Assembly: GCF_010671925.1 (NCBI RefSeq)
Contig: NZ_JAAHIH010000006.1
Location: 310,001-374,000, forward strand
Direction: 5' to 3'
Source of the DNA: Moorena sp. SIOASIH
GTDB lineage: Bacteria; Cyanobacteriota; Cyanobacteriia; Cyanobacteriales; Coleofasciculaceae
DNA length: 64,000 bases
This document shows positions 38,848 through 48,013 of the stretch, one piece after another. The notes under the pieces were generated by a model. The model was not told where the DNA came from and did not search any database. It was given only the letters and a program-made list of their open reading frames with translations. How positions within the stretch are numbered: position 1 is the first letter of the stretch; each line of letters starts with the position of its first letter. The position numbers and the translations under genes were made by a program.

Positions 38848-38961
38848 TTAGGGGAGTTGTACCTGATCCACCACATGATGAATGCCATCTATGATTAACG
38901 AAGGCTGATCGAAATACATCAGATGAGATACTCTTAAGCCGTCATTAATCGGGATAAACCC
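38848..38961 (-). pseudogene. C-terminal fragment of an alpha/beta hydrolase
   Basis: Read on the minus strand, 37 codons give '...GLRVSHLMYFDQPSLIIDGI...' and a stop, matching the C-terminus of alpha/beta hydrolases, in which the catalytic His sits in a 'S-H-x-x-x-x-x-Q-P' context. Together with the fragment at 40628-40830 it suggests that one hydrolase gene was split by the TnpB-bearing element between them. No start is present. Confidence 0.6.
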
Positions 38962-39047
38962 GTACAAAACGGTCAAGGTGCAATTTATTGTGGTCTAAGT
39001 GAGGAGTGGTCATACAGCAATTGGAGTCAAACCTCCCACTCGTCTAT

Positions 39048-40541
39048 TTAGACGTTCCTGACATCTCGATCAGGAGTTGCTTGAAAGCCCGAGCAAAGCT
39101 CATGTTTGGAGTCAAGCCATCCAAGCTCAACTGCATCTAGCAGACTCAGTCCCATACCTTCCAAGAAACGCGCGGTACGGCGCAACAATACTGCCTGCAC
39201 CTCAGTTTTACTCATATACCGGGTGATATCCTTGTCCGTACCTCTGCTAAGGACATTTTTGGCAGCATTGTGGTCAGCCTGTAACACGACCCCATTAAAT
39301 CTGGTAAAGTTGTCCCCGCTCCTTTTCCCCAACAGGGTTCCAGTCACGGAGTCAACTTGCGACGTGTAACTAGGCTGGACTTCTGTTACAACCGACCCAG
39401 TCCAATCAGCCCATTTCTGTAGGGAGTTCCGCATTACTCCTTTCATCCAACTATTAAGCTTGCGGGACATGGCTTTGGACTGACGTTTGGTCTTTATTGG
39501 TTGTGTTAAATCTAAGGCCGTAGGCCACGCTTCGCGAACAGCAAAAACTTTCAACGATTCCCCATTAAAAAGGGATTTAGATGCGGCTCCTATGATAGCC
39601 TTTAATACTGACTGATCTTGTCTGTAGCGCTTGTTTTCTGTCTTTCTGGTTAAATTATTGCGGAGTATCCGAGCAGACTTAGCTGGGTCTATCTTTTCTA
39701 GTTTTCTATGAAGTGCCCAAAGTTTCCCTCTATTGCGATTCTTCTCACATATTCGATCGGACTTCTTGGTTGCTGCCTTTCCTAACCCTTTTCCGTGAGC
39801 CTGACCATCTGAATCAAAAAAGGCTTCAGTGTACCCTTTGTCTACTCCAATAGACCGACGGGAATAAGGAGCGTCTACAGTCCCATTATCTACTAAAAAG
39901 TGAACCTCAAACCTTGGCAATAATTGATTGTATATTATTCTAATCTGTCCTTTGATTTTTCGATTAGACCTAACAATTATTTTGTTTCTTTTTCCTCTTA
40001 TTAGTCCAGCTACTTCTAGCTGATAAGTATTACGAGAGAGTCGCTTACAGCTATATCCTACTTGTTGATAGACTATTTGATTTTTAACCCAAGAGTGCCC
40101 TCTCTGAAATTCCTTCCTAACAAGTCTGTGAAGAAGTGGATTGTCCAGAAAAGCTAAGGTCTTAATCTGTTGGCAAAGTTCTTTTCTGGTCTTTTGGTTC
40201 TCAATCCCTGTAAACCTTCTATAGATTTTCTTTGTTACCGCATCGATAGAGGCTGCTTGCTGAGCTGTAATGGCTTTCGCTACATCATTGATAGTCCAAT
40301 CCATTAACTTGGCAGGCAGCCCCAGGGTATCGGGAGTTCTAAAACTCTTTACCCCCGGGATGGCCTTTTTCCAGTCCAGTCCCCAATGGTTAATGCTTCC
40401 CAGTTTGTTGTAAGACTCAGCCCTAACGACGCCTAGCTTTTTCATTACCTGCAGCAATTCAAGTTCAACCGACTTGGTCATCCCTACCACAGGGACGATT
40501 TGAGTCGATATCCTTTTTGCTACTCCTACTTTTCTTGGCAT
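39048..40541 (-). CDS. TnpB-type RNA-guided nuclease / IS200-IS605 OrfB, zinc-ribbon-less lineage
   Basis: A 497-aa TnpB-like protein. RuvC parts are visible: 'SIGVDKGYTEAF' (first Asp), 'VFAVREAW' (Glu) and 'VVLQADHNAAKN' (last Asp). The stretch 'PSYTSQVDSVTGTLLG' sits where usual TnpB proteins have the four-cysteine zinc ribbon, and all four Cys are missing. No tnpA lies nearby, so it is a stand-alone copy. Canonical TnpB cleaves DNA with an omegaRNA made from the element's right end; here that end would be about 38960-39060, with a palindrome CGTCTATTTAGACG at 39042-39055 overlapping the stop codon. It lies inside a broken alpha/beta-hydrolase gene. Confidence 0.88.
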   Translation of the reverse strand: MPRKVGVAKRISTQIVPVVGMTKSVELELLQVMKKLGVVRAESYNKLGSINHWGLDWKKAIPGVKSFRTPDTLGLPAKLMDWTINDVAKAITAQQAASIDAVTKKIYRRFTGIENQKTRKELCQQIKTLAFLDNPLLHRLVRKEFQRGHSWVKNQIVYQQVGYSCKRLSRNTYQLEVAGLIRGKRNKIIVRSNRKIKGQIRIIYNQLLPRFEVHFLVDNGTVDAPYSRRSIGVDKGYTEAFFDSDGQAHGKGLGKAATKKSDRICEKNRNRGKLWALHRKLEKIDPAKSARILRNNLTRKTENKRYRQDQSVLKAIIGAASKSLFNGESLKVFAVREAWPTALDLTQPIKTKRQSKAMSRKLNSWMKGVMRNSLQKWADWTGSVVTEVQPSYTSQVDSVTGTLLGKRSGDNFTRFNGVVLQADHNAAKNVLSRGTDKDITRYMSKTEVQAVLLRRTARFLEGMGLSLLDAVELGWLDSKHELCSGFQATPDRDVRNV

Positions 40542-40627
40542 CGTTACAAAACTCTGTGTCCTATGTCTCGATTATACTCTAGCGCTAAGGAAATGTAAAT
40601 GTCCGAATTATGACTTTAAATCCCGTT

Positions 40628-40830
40628 TTATCCCGATTTTTTGGGACTTAATTGCGCGACTCCCATAGCGGCCAATTGCCTGTTCAGCCATGACTTGACC
40701 GGGGAGGGTTTGAGATTAACTGGGGCAGGAGGAAAACGCTCTTCCTGTTCTGGATAAGATGAATCCACCAATACCATGCCTACTACTTCATCAGGGTAAA
40801 GCTCCTGGCGGCAGAGAATAGGGAACTTCG
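40628..40830 (-). pseudogene. Central fragment of the broken alpha/beta hydrolase
   Basis: Minus-strand translation gives 'ELYPDEVVGMVLVDSSYPEQ', characteristic of the alpha/beta-hydrolase core after the nucleophile elbow, then about 30 residues and a stop at 40628-40630. The N-terminal half is missing and replaced upstream by low-complexity CTACTCC repeats (40868-40905). The C-terminal end is found at 38848-38961, on the other side of the TnpB gene. This explains most of the 371-bp gap between the TnpB gene and the membrane protein. Confidence 0.65.
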
Positions 40831-40867
40831 GATCAGGGAATGAAAAACCATGGTCTTATAGCGCTGC

Positions 40868-40905
40868 ATCCCTACTCCCTACTCCCTACTCCCTACTCCC
40901 TGTAA
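40868..40905. repeat. CTACTCC heptamer tract
   Basis: Five to six units of CTACTCC between the hydrolase fragment and the membrane protein gene; the last unit changes to CTGTAACC. It is the AGGGAGT variant of the heptamer family. Confidence 0.75.
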
Positions 40906-40912
40906 CCCAAGA

Positions 40913-41725
40913 CTAAAGTCCCTGATCCAATTGAGAGCTACTATATGAAGTGGGATAATCTAAAAGTCTAGTTCTCTCAAACCCAATTGGCAGTCGATTT
41001 AATCGACTTAATTCCTTATCAATGTGATTAATAAAGTACTTCATTTCTCTAGGATTGCCATCGATATCTTGACCTGTGACCAAGTAGCTACTTACCTCAT
41101 TCTGTAGAGATGCATAGTGCAGGTATAACTGTTTGTTATTGACAATAGTGTCCTGATACCGGAATAATCCAGGAAGATTTCCAAACATAATAGCTGATGC
41201 TGAAACCACTACGAAGATATTAATCACATAAGGATGAGTACTATTCCAACCTGATCGAATAATAAAGAGTAAACAAATTCCTGCTACAATCGCTGTACCA
41301 TAAGTCATTAACTTAGACATATAGTAATTGTTGTAGAAGAATGTCATCATTTTAAAATGTCTTTGGTCTCGCGCTTGGATTTCTTGGATTTGGTCACCAA
41401 TTCTTTCTTGTTCAAGGGGAGCAGCCTCAGCCATGGTCTCAGTATAGGCAACTGGTGCTCTTGGGGGTAACAACCACTTTTGGGTTTGGTAGTTACCTAA
41501 AGAATAGAGAAATATGACTCCTACAGTAATCAGTAAAACCAGTACAGACGTTAAGGCGATATGTCCAATCAGTGGCTTCGACCAAAATTTTGGCTGAGTT
41601 AAGCCTATTTGCTTAGTTTCTTTATTTTCCGTTTTGACAACGGTTTCGATGGTTTCATGATTATGAGTTTTTGTCGAATTTCCTTTATCGATGTCGATAG
41701 CTGAAGATTTATTAAACTCTAACAT
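40913..41725 (-). CDS. Uncharacterised three-helix membrane protein
   Basis: I do not recognise a family. From the chosen start the protein has 270 aa: a polar ~60-residue N-terminal tail, a membrane helix (HIALTSVLVLLITVGVIFLY), an extracytoplasmic/loop part, two closely spaced helices (TYGTAIVAGICLLFII and IFVVVSASAIMFG) and a polar C-terminus with regularly charged residues that may be helical. The ORF is open to 41824, but GGAGGT seven bases before the ATG at 41725 is a strong ribosome site and the upstream codons are low complexity (NPNKKPN), so 41725 is preferred. It follows the alpha-2-macroglobulin-like gene in the same direction after a 200-bp gap. Confidence 0.75.
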   Translation of the reverse strand: MLEFNKSSAIDIDKGNSTKTHNHETIETVVKTENKETKQIGLTQPKFWSKPLIGHIALTSVLVLLITVGVIFLYSLGNYQTQKWLLPPRAPVAYTETMAEAAPLEQERIGDQIQEIQARDQRHFKMMTFFYNNYYMSKLMTYGTAIVAGICLLFIIRSGWNSTHPYVINIFVVVSASAIMFGNLPGLFRYQDTIVNNKQLYLHYASLQNEVSSYLVTGQDIDGNPREMKYFINHIDKELSRLNRLPIGFERTRLLDYPTSYSSSQLDQGL

Positions 41726-41859
41726 TAGCTTGACCTCCAAGGGGCGGACATTCGGTTTTTTATTGGGATTCGGTTTTTGATTCGGATATGGATTTAGCAC
41801 CATCAACTTTAAAAGGGTATTCAATAAGTATTAATTTGTCAATTTCAGGCAAAGGCATA

Positions 41860-41925
41860 ATGGTAATTAGCAATTAGCAATTAACAATTAACAATTAATA
41901 ATTAACAATTGACAATTGACTCATA
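41860..41925. repeat. CAATTAA/CAATTGA repeat tract
   Basis: About eight imperfect copies of a 7-9 bp unit (TTAGCAATTAACAATTAA...) between two minus-strand genes. No terminator can be picked out. Confidence 0.65.
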
Positions 41926-41926
41926 A

Positions 41927-44900
41927 CTAATCACTAATCACTAACGTAGAGGAAGCCGACCTGCCAAATTCTTCTGGGGCATAGTTGAGGTGTGCTTGGG
42001 CAGGGGGCCATAAATAGGTTCCTGGTGTAACTGACCGCACCAGATAATGTAAATTATAGACACCAGCCTCCAATCGATCGGCATAAGCGACAATGCGATC
42101 GCGATGGATTTTCTGATAATCTATTTGCCAGCTATCTTGTTGAGCTTGGAAGTAAGGAGTAGCAGTTTGGAAACTAGTATCCACTGCTTCCAACCCAGCT
42201 GGTAAGGGATCTTCGATCACGACATGATCCACTGGATGATCGGTAATCACCTCCACGCCAATATCAAACACTTGTCCTGCTGGTACTGTTAATGGCTCTT
42301 TGAGAGCATACAGTCCAATCTTTCGCAACACCTTTTCCTGATTAGCGGGACGTATGGTCTTGTTTACTCGTAATCCATTAAACCGACCGGGTTGATTGCC
42401 TTGTAAGCGATAACGATAGCTGGTTAAGTAGTGTAGAGTCCCTGAACCAGATTTTTTGAGAATCAGGTCATGACGACCTCGGGGTAACTTATCCATGGTA
42501 ACCTGAATCGATTGACTAGGTTTCTGATACCCCTGGAATTGGGCTGAGCCAAGTTTTTTCCCGGCTAGTTGCACCGTTGCTGCAAAGCTCGGGGGTGTAG
42601 GCTGTAATCGACTATAGTCTACTAAGGCACTCAAGGCTTGAGCATTATCGTAGCTAGTTTGCCAAGTGCCATCTCGCCGTAACTCTAATAACCCTTGTAA
42701 TAGTTTACTGCGAACCTCGGCTGAGCTGTTTTGGGCGATAAATAGACGCAAGGCTTGAGCTTGTGCAGTAGTAGATGAATCCAGCCAACGCCAGCTTTGG
42801 GGTATGTTGATCCGAGCTGAACGCCCAGTTTGATAGATGCTTTCCTGAAACTGATTAACTAAAGTTTGGGCTTGGCTCCGCCACCGAGGAAACTGGAATA
42901 AGTAACGCGCTAATTTAATCTGAGTGACCCGGTCGAAGTTACTGCTCTGTTCATAAAGGTATCCTAGGAAGTCACTGCGGGTCTGACCGAGTTCTGCTAA
43001 CCCCATCAGTGCTTCTAATCGCACCTTACTCTTACACGCTACGCTCTTGCAATAATCATACTGACCAGGATTTGCCAATATTTTCTGCAAGTAGTTCTGG
43101 AGACGGTTCACCATCCCAGCATCTACTGGTAATCCTGCTGCTTTCGCCCGAGCTAGAGCAGTAGCAGCATAGGGAGAGACGAAGGGGTCTGAGGATTTTT
43201 GTCCGGGCCATCTGGCAAAGCCACCATCTGGTCGCTGGAGTTTCTGTAACTGTTTGATAGCCTCAGTGCCTTGTTGGCTAGGGTTAAACTCAGCAAAGGT
43301 CTGACCATATTGTTTGCCGAGTATTGCCAAATTGGATGCGATCGCTAATTTACTTGCTACCGGTTCTAAAAAGGGTAAGTCTTCGTTATCCAAGACTTGC
43401 TTAGCCGGAGCAGTAATCTCAGGAATCAGAGTACTAGCCAGGGAAATCTCTAACCCTCCCGCGTCAGGTACCACGTTACTAGCTATATTCACCGGGATTT
43501 TTACTTGATTCCTGGTTACTCCCGATTCCACTACTTGCTCAGTAATGTCAAAGGTTTTAACAGCTAAAGGCACTTCAAACCCATCCTGATTACCATTGAG
43601 CTTAGTCGTAAACTTGACTTTAGCTTTACCCAAGTTATTGGCTACCATCGGAAAACGATAACCACTGGTTCCGGTCTTAGCTGAGGTTTTCTGATTCAGC
43701 GTAGGCCCTTTACCACCATCAAACTGAACGGCACCGGTCAGTTGTCCATTAATCTGTAAATCTCCCGTTTGCCCAGTATTATTAATTAGCGCTATCCCAG
43801 CTTTAAAGCGATCGCCTGGACGAGCAAATTGAGGTAATACTGGATTAGCCATCAGCCGCTTGGTGGTGATAAAGGTAGCCTGGCCATTACCAAAGTGTAG
43901 GTTTCCATCGGTTGCTACTGCCATCACCCGCCAAGTCGTTAAGTTATCTGGTAGTTTAAAGGTTACCCTGGCTTTACCATTGGCATCTGTTACCAGTGAA
44001 CCATTGTAGTAGGCTAATGGTTTAAATTCCGTGCGAATCCGAGTACTAGCTGCGCCAGAAGACCTTCCTCCACCATAGCCCCAGCCTTTGTCCATCATTC
44101 GCATCGCTAGCTTTTCTAGCACCACCTTAGGACGGTTATCACTGAAGCGAGTGGAAATATCTTGCTGAGCATACACGGTCTCTACTAAATCCGGTACTTG
44201 GTAGCCACTCAGTTGCAAGATGGCTTCATTGACAACCATCACGGTAAACTGTCCCTTTACCGGTTTACCCTTAGAATCTTGCAATGCTAATTCCACTGTT
44301 TGCTTAGCACCAGGTTCAATGGACTTAGACTGCAATGTCTGTGTTACCTTGAGATAGTTATCATCCAACTTGGTATTAAACGGAGCAAAACCAATCCGCA
44401 CCAGATTTTCTACACTCCCCGGCTCGACTTGGGATAGGGGTTTACCTTGGCGCACTACTACTGCTTCTACTGCTGCATTAGGTCCCATCTCCGGAGTGAC
44501 TTTGAACTTAATCTCTGGGGCACCCCCTTTAACTTTGACTACTTTGCGATAGAGGGTATTGTTCCGAACTACTGAAAAATACAATTCCCCTTCGGCATAG
44601 GGGGATTGGATCAAGGCTGTGGCTGTTTCCCCCGGCTTATAGCTATCCTTGTCTAGTGTGATATCCAGGCGAGAGTTATCATAGCGAGACCCCCAGTACA
44701 CTGCGTTTCCACCGGTTGCCCAAATTTGTAAGTCTGTTGCTGCTAAGTCATTTTTAGCTTTAGCAAAATTAGCGCGAATTCGATAAGAACCGGATGAGGG
44801 AGGAGTGAGCTTAATGGATTTGGGACTACTACCGGAACGGACAGTTACCTCTTTGACGGTTTTGTATTCTACCTGATTTTTTTCTCGCTGACTCCCTGCC

Positions 44901-47716
44901 AAGACCTGGGTGACACTGCTGTATTTCATTTCTTGCAGTTCCAGGCGTACTGATTGTCCTTTGACCACTTTACCCGTGGGGTCAGTAACAATCACTTCTA
45001 CAGGGAATGGTTTCCCGGCATCCGCCACCCAATCCCCTTTTAATCCAATTAGTTTATCGCTAGGTAATGCTGTAAATGTTTTAGAATCGGATACCGACAG
45101 ATTCGAGACATCGGTAACTTGCGCATCCACCCGGTAAGTCATGGGATAGGGCAGGTCTTTCGTGACCGGAATAGTTAGACTACTTTCCCCAGACTCACTT
45201 AAGGTTTGATTAGTTTGCAGGACATCACTGGTAACTTGCGGTCTTTCCTGGGGCCAAAACCACTGCTGACCAAAGGAAAACTCTTCCCATCCTTCTGGAG
45301 AAAAGTAGACAGGGGTCCGAGTGACATAATAGGCAACCTTTCCCCCATCTACGTTTGAACCAAACCAATAATTTCCTTGGACATTAGCGTCCACCTTCTC
45401 GCCCATGTTAGCAAATTTTTGAGCAAGGGTTAGGTCAACTTTAAAGTTAGGAGGATTAAACTCAGCCACTCGGAAACCACCTGAGATTTTTTTGCCATTG
45501 CTTCCTGTGGCGCTAACGGTATAGAAACCTAGGGGTTGATTCTCTTTCAGGGGTAATTCTAGGGAGAAGGTACCAAATTCATTGGTTGTCTTAGTTCCTA
45601 AGTCTGTCTTCTTACCATTGGGTTCTACCAGCGTGACCTGATAAGATGCATTTTTGTCTTGGGTGAGCTTATCCTTTTCGAGATAATACGCTGCTGCGGT
45701 GAACCAAGCCTTTTCTCCTGGTTGGTAAAGCTGTCTGTCTGAGAAAATAGTCCCTCGGGATTTGGGTTTGCCATTGTCCCAGTCTGAATAAATCCCGTAG
45801 CCATAATACCCACTATATTCATTGGTTCGAGTAAATGCCCAGTCTTTGCCTTCTTTAGCAATTACCAGTAATTGCGGACCTTTAGTGAAGCGAGTTGCCC
45901 CATTCATACATTGACGTAGAGCCTCGTTGGTTAGGGCGATGGTGCCAGTTCTGTCAGTTTTTGCGATCGCACAGGGTTTTGGTGACCCTCGATCGGAAGC
46001 ATTCAGCTCAGACTTATATATCTCTACCGTTGCTGCTGCTGGTGACCCATCGGAGAGATGATTCACTTGCACCAAACCGGAATCAGGAAACCATTGCGCA
46101 AACACTCCCAAATTGGTCAGCTGCACCCAACCATAAAAGGTTGGTTCCCACCACTTTTCGTTTCCATTCCCATCCTGATAGCGATAGGTTTTCGCTTGCA
46201 CCCCATAGGCCAACATTCCCGTTGGACCTCCCAGTCGTTTCCTCAGGGAAACCGCGATATTAGTAGTTTTATTTTTCTTTCCCGCTACCCGGAAACGCTC
46301 CCATTGACTTGGGTTCGGTAATAAATCATTGCTCTTGCCACTCGGATAAGCGGAATTGTTATAGACCAAGTCAGTGGGTTGAACAATGCGATAAGCGGCT
46401 TTATACTCTGGTTGCGGTAAATTGACCGTAGAAATATTCAACTGTAGGGACTCGGAATTGCGTTTTAGGGTAGAGGGAAAGATATGCAAATCCGAGGGAG
46501 CCCAGATATTCCCTGCTAAATCCCCTGTTTCGTACTTAAAGGTTACAGGTTCACCCAAGGTTTGCCCAAATTGGTCAGTGAGATTAGCAGCGAGAGTAAC
46601 GGTATAGGTAGTCTCTGGTTCTAATGCCCAAGGATTAAGGTTAACGAATCGATTGCCATCATAAGCTTGCACCAATTTGGGAGCTTCCTTGGGAGCAGGC
46701 TCAACCGTAATATTCTCCATGGCGGAAGAGGCCAGCAAAGGATTATTAAATTCCAACTGAGCTGCCCCTTTCACAAACCGTCCATAAGCGCCTCCCGCCT
46801 CTGGCTGTCCGTAAAAGGTAATTTCCTTGTAGGTCAAGGGGTCAAAGGTTTTGACTTGACTAACGAAAGCGGTTTCGGTAGGGATATTGCCGCGAGCGGG
46901 ACGCACACCAGGAGCAAAGGCTAATTTGTAATCGGTAGCTTTAGTGAGGGGTTGCTTAGGGGTGATTGTATAAATCCATTGCCGCAAGGAGGGGTTAAAT
47001 TCCTGAGCGGGTTGCCTATACTCTGAGGAAACATCTGCTTGTTCTTTAAGAGCGACATCTAGCTTGACACTCTGAGTCTGACCTTTCGGTGTCATGGTCA
47101 AGTGCTGGTTTACTGAAGCGAGATCCAATTGAGTATTGGAGGTAAACTCTAAGGTAGGCTCCAGAGCAATCGGTTGAGGTTCAGCTTCTGGATTCCTCTG
47201 AGTTGCTGGCAAATTGGTTAACTGGATCGGAGCAGTATTGAAGGTCCAGGCTAAGTCTTGTTCTAGACTATGATTGTTTAGGTCAGCTAATCCAGCTTTG
47301 AGGGTAACTTGGACACGAGTGGCTAGAGGCAGAGCTTGGTCAGCTTGGAATCCTACCATCCGTGGGGTTAAGAAACGAAATTTCCCAGGGATAGGGGGTA
47401 TGATTTCAAATTTCTGTAAGATTTCCCGCTGATTTGGACTTCCCAAGCGTTCAACGGGAATCAAGGGGTCTTTGAAGCGAATCCGAATTTGTGAAAGGGG
47501 CTCAGCGATGCCGATGGGACTAATTTGCTCAATCCACTCTGGGATTTGAGGCATCGGTAGGGGAGCTACTGCTGGTAAGGGTTCAAACCCTGAAGTAAGT
47601 TTAGCGCTATCACAGCTTACTAGACCTAGGATCAGAAATAATCCCAGTAATAACCCTATGGATGTTTTAATTACCCTACCCATGGCGTGCCTAGATTTTC
47701 CTTTTGGAGCTTTCAT
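41927..47716 (-). CDS. Alpha-2-macroglobulin family lipoprotein lacking the thioester motif, 1929 aa
   Basis: A very large secreted lipoprotein. A basic N-terminus and hydrophobic segment end in the lipobox LVSC (Cys35), so it should be lipid-anchored after export. Macroglobulin-like repeats and a bait-like stretch fill the middle; 'DRQLYQPGEKAWFTA', 'KTTNEFGTFS' and 'TTWRVMAVATDG' are typical bacterial A2M (YfhM/MagD-like) signatures. At the place where thioester A2Ms have CxEQ, this protein has 'NEDLPFLEPVASK', so it cannot trap proteases covalently. The bacterial family is thought to guard the periplasm against proteases, often beside penicillin-binding protein 1C; no such gene is adjacent here. 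An alternative start (MGRVIKT) lies 12 codons in and fits a shorter signal peptide. Confidence 0.9.
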   Translation of the reverse strand: MKAPKGKSRHAMGRVIKTSIGLLLGLFLILGLVSCDSAKLTSGFEPLPAVAPLPMPQIPEWIEQISPIGIAEPLSQIRIRFKDPLIPVERLGSPNQREILQKFEIIPPIPGKFRFLTPRMVGFQADQALPLATRVQVTLKAGLADLNNHSLEQDLAWTFNTAPIQLTNLPATQRNPEAEPQPIALEPTLEFTSNTQLDLASVNQHLTMTPKGQTQSVKLDVALKEQADVSSEYRQPAQEFNPSLRQWIYTITPKQPLTKATDYKLAFAPGVRPARGNIPTETAFVSQVKTFDPLTYKEITFYGQPEAGGAYGRFVKGAAQLEFNNPLLASSAMENITVEPAPKEAPKLVQAYDGNRFVNLNPWALEPETTYTVTLAANLTDQFGQTLGEPVTFKYETGDLAGNIWAPSDLHIFPSTLKRNSESLQLNISTVNLPQPEYKAAYRIVQPTDLVYNNSAYPSGKSNDLLPNPSQWERFRVAGKKNKTTNIAVSLRKRLGGPTGMLAYGVQAKTYRYQDGNGNEKWWEPTFYGWVQLTNLGVFAQWFPDSGLVQVNHLSDGSPAAATVEIYKSELNASDRGSPKPCAIAKTDRTGTIALTNEALRQCMNGATRFTKGPQLLVIAKEGKDWAFTRTNEYSGYYGYGIYSDWDNGKPKSRGTIFSDRQLYQPGEKAWFTAAAYYLEKDKLTQDKNASYQVTLVEPNGKKTDLGTKTTNEFGTFSLELPLKENQPLGFYTVSATGSNGKKISGGFRVAEFNPPNFKVDLTLAQKFANMGEKVDANVQGNYWFGSNVDGGKVAYYVTRTPVYFSPEGWEEFSFGQQWFWPQERPQVTSDVLQTNQTLSESGESSLTIPVTKDLPYPMTYRVDAQVTDVSNLSVSDSKTFTALPSDKLIGLKGDWVADAGKPFPVEVIVTDPTGKVVKGQSVRLELQEMKYSSVTQVLAGSQREKNQVEYKTVKEVTVRSGSSPKSIKLTPPSSGSYRIRANFAKAKNDLAATDLQIWATGGNAVYWGSRYDNSRLDITLDKDSYKPGETATALIQSPYAEGELYFSVVRNNTLYRKVVKVKGGAPEIKFKVTPEMGPNAAVEAVVVRQGKPLSQVEPGSVENLVRIGFAPFNTKLDDNYLKVTQTLQSKSIEPGAKQTVELALQDSKGKPVKGQFTVMVVNEAILQLSGYQVPDLVETVYAQQDISTRFSDNRPKVVLEKLAMRMMDKGWGYGGGRSSGAASTRIRTEFKPLAYYNGSLVTDANGKARVTFKLPDNLTTWRVMAVATDGNLHFGNGQATFITTKRLMANPVLPQFARPGDRFKAGIALINNTGQTGDLQINGQLTGAVQFDGGKGPTLNQKTSAKTGTSGYRFPMVANNLGKAKVKFTTKLNGNQDGFEVPLAVKTFDITEQVVESGVTRNQVKIPVNIASNVVPDAGGLEISLASTLIPEITAPAKQVLDNEDLPFLEPVASKLAIASNLAILGKQYGQTFAEFNPSQQGTEAIKQLQKLQRPDGGFARWPGQKSSDPFVSPYAATALARAKAAGLPVDAGMVNRLQNYLQKILANPGQYDYCKSVACKSKVRLEALMGLAELGQTRSDFLGYLYEQSSNFDRVTQIKLARYLFQFPRWRSQAQTLVNQFQESIYQTGRSARINIPQSWRWLDSSTTAQAQALRLFIAQNSSAEVRSKLLQGLLELRRDGTWQTSYDNAQALSALVDYSRLQPTPPSFAATVQLAGKKLGSAQFQGYQKPSQSIQVTMDKLPRGRHDLILKKSGSGTLHYLTSYRYRLQGNQPGRFNGLRVNKTIRPANQEKVLRKIGLYALKEPLTVPAGQVFDIGVEVITDHPVDHVVIEDPLPAGLEAVDTSFQTATPYFQAQQDSWQIDYQKIHRDRIVAYADRLEAGVYNLHYLVRSVTPGTYLWPPAQAHLNYAPEEFGRSASSTLVISD

Positions 47717-47837
47717 TTTTGATTAAAGCTCAGATTTTTGAATTTGGCAGGATTGCCCTAAGTTTCGTTAACTCGTGGGGGTAGGGTGGTTGTTGCAGGG
47801 GCGTTGCTCAATAATGGAATGATTTTAATAGTGAGGT

Positions 47838-47985
47838 GGAATGGGCATCTTGCCCGTTCGGCGATCTTGGTAGAATGGGCATCTTGCCCGTTCGGCGATC
47901 TTGGTAGAATGGGCATCAGGCGTGGAACAGGCATCTTGCCTGTTTCATTCCCGGGCGGGCAGGATGCCCACTCTACTGCTATTCA
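47838..47985. repeat. 34-bp tandem repeats GGGCATCTTGCCCGTTCGGCG
   Basis: Two full 34-bp units (GAATGGGCATCTTGCCC-GTTCGGCGATCTTGGTA) and a diverged third stand in tandem, followed by an inverted relative ending GCAGGATGCCCACTCTA. Each unit contains its own small palindrome GGGCATCTTGCCC. It lies between the macroglobulin gene and the excalibur protein gene; no gene fits. Confidence 0.8.
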
Positions 47986-48013
47986 GCGCGAAGATTAAGT
48001 AACGCCACTTTGT

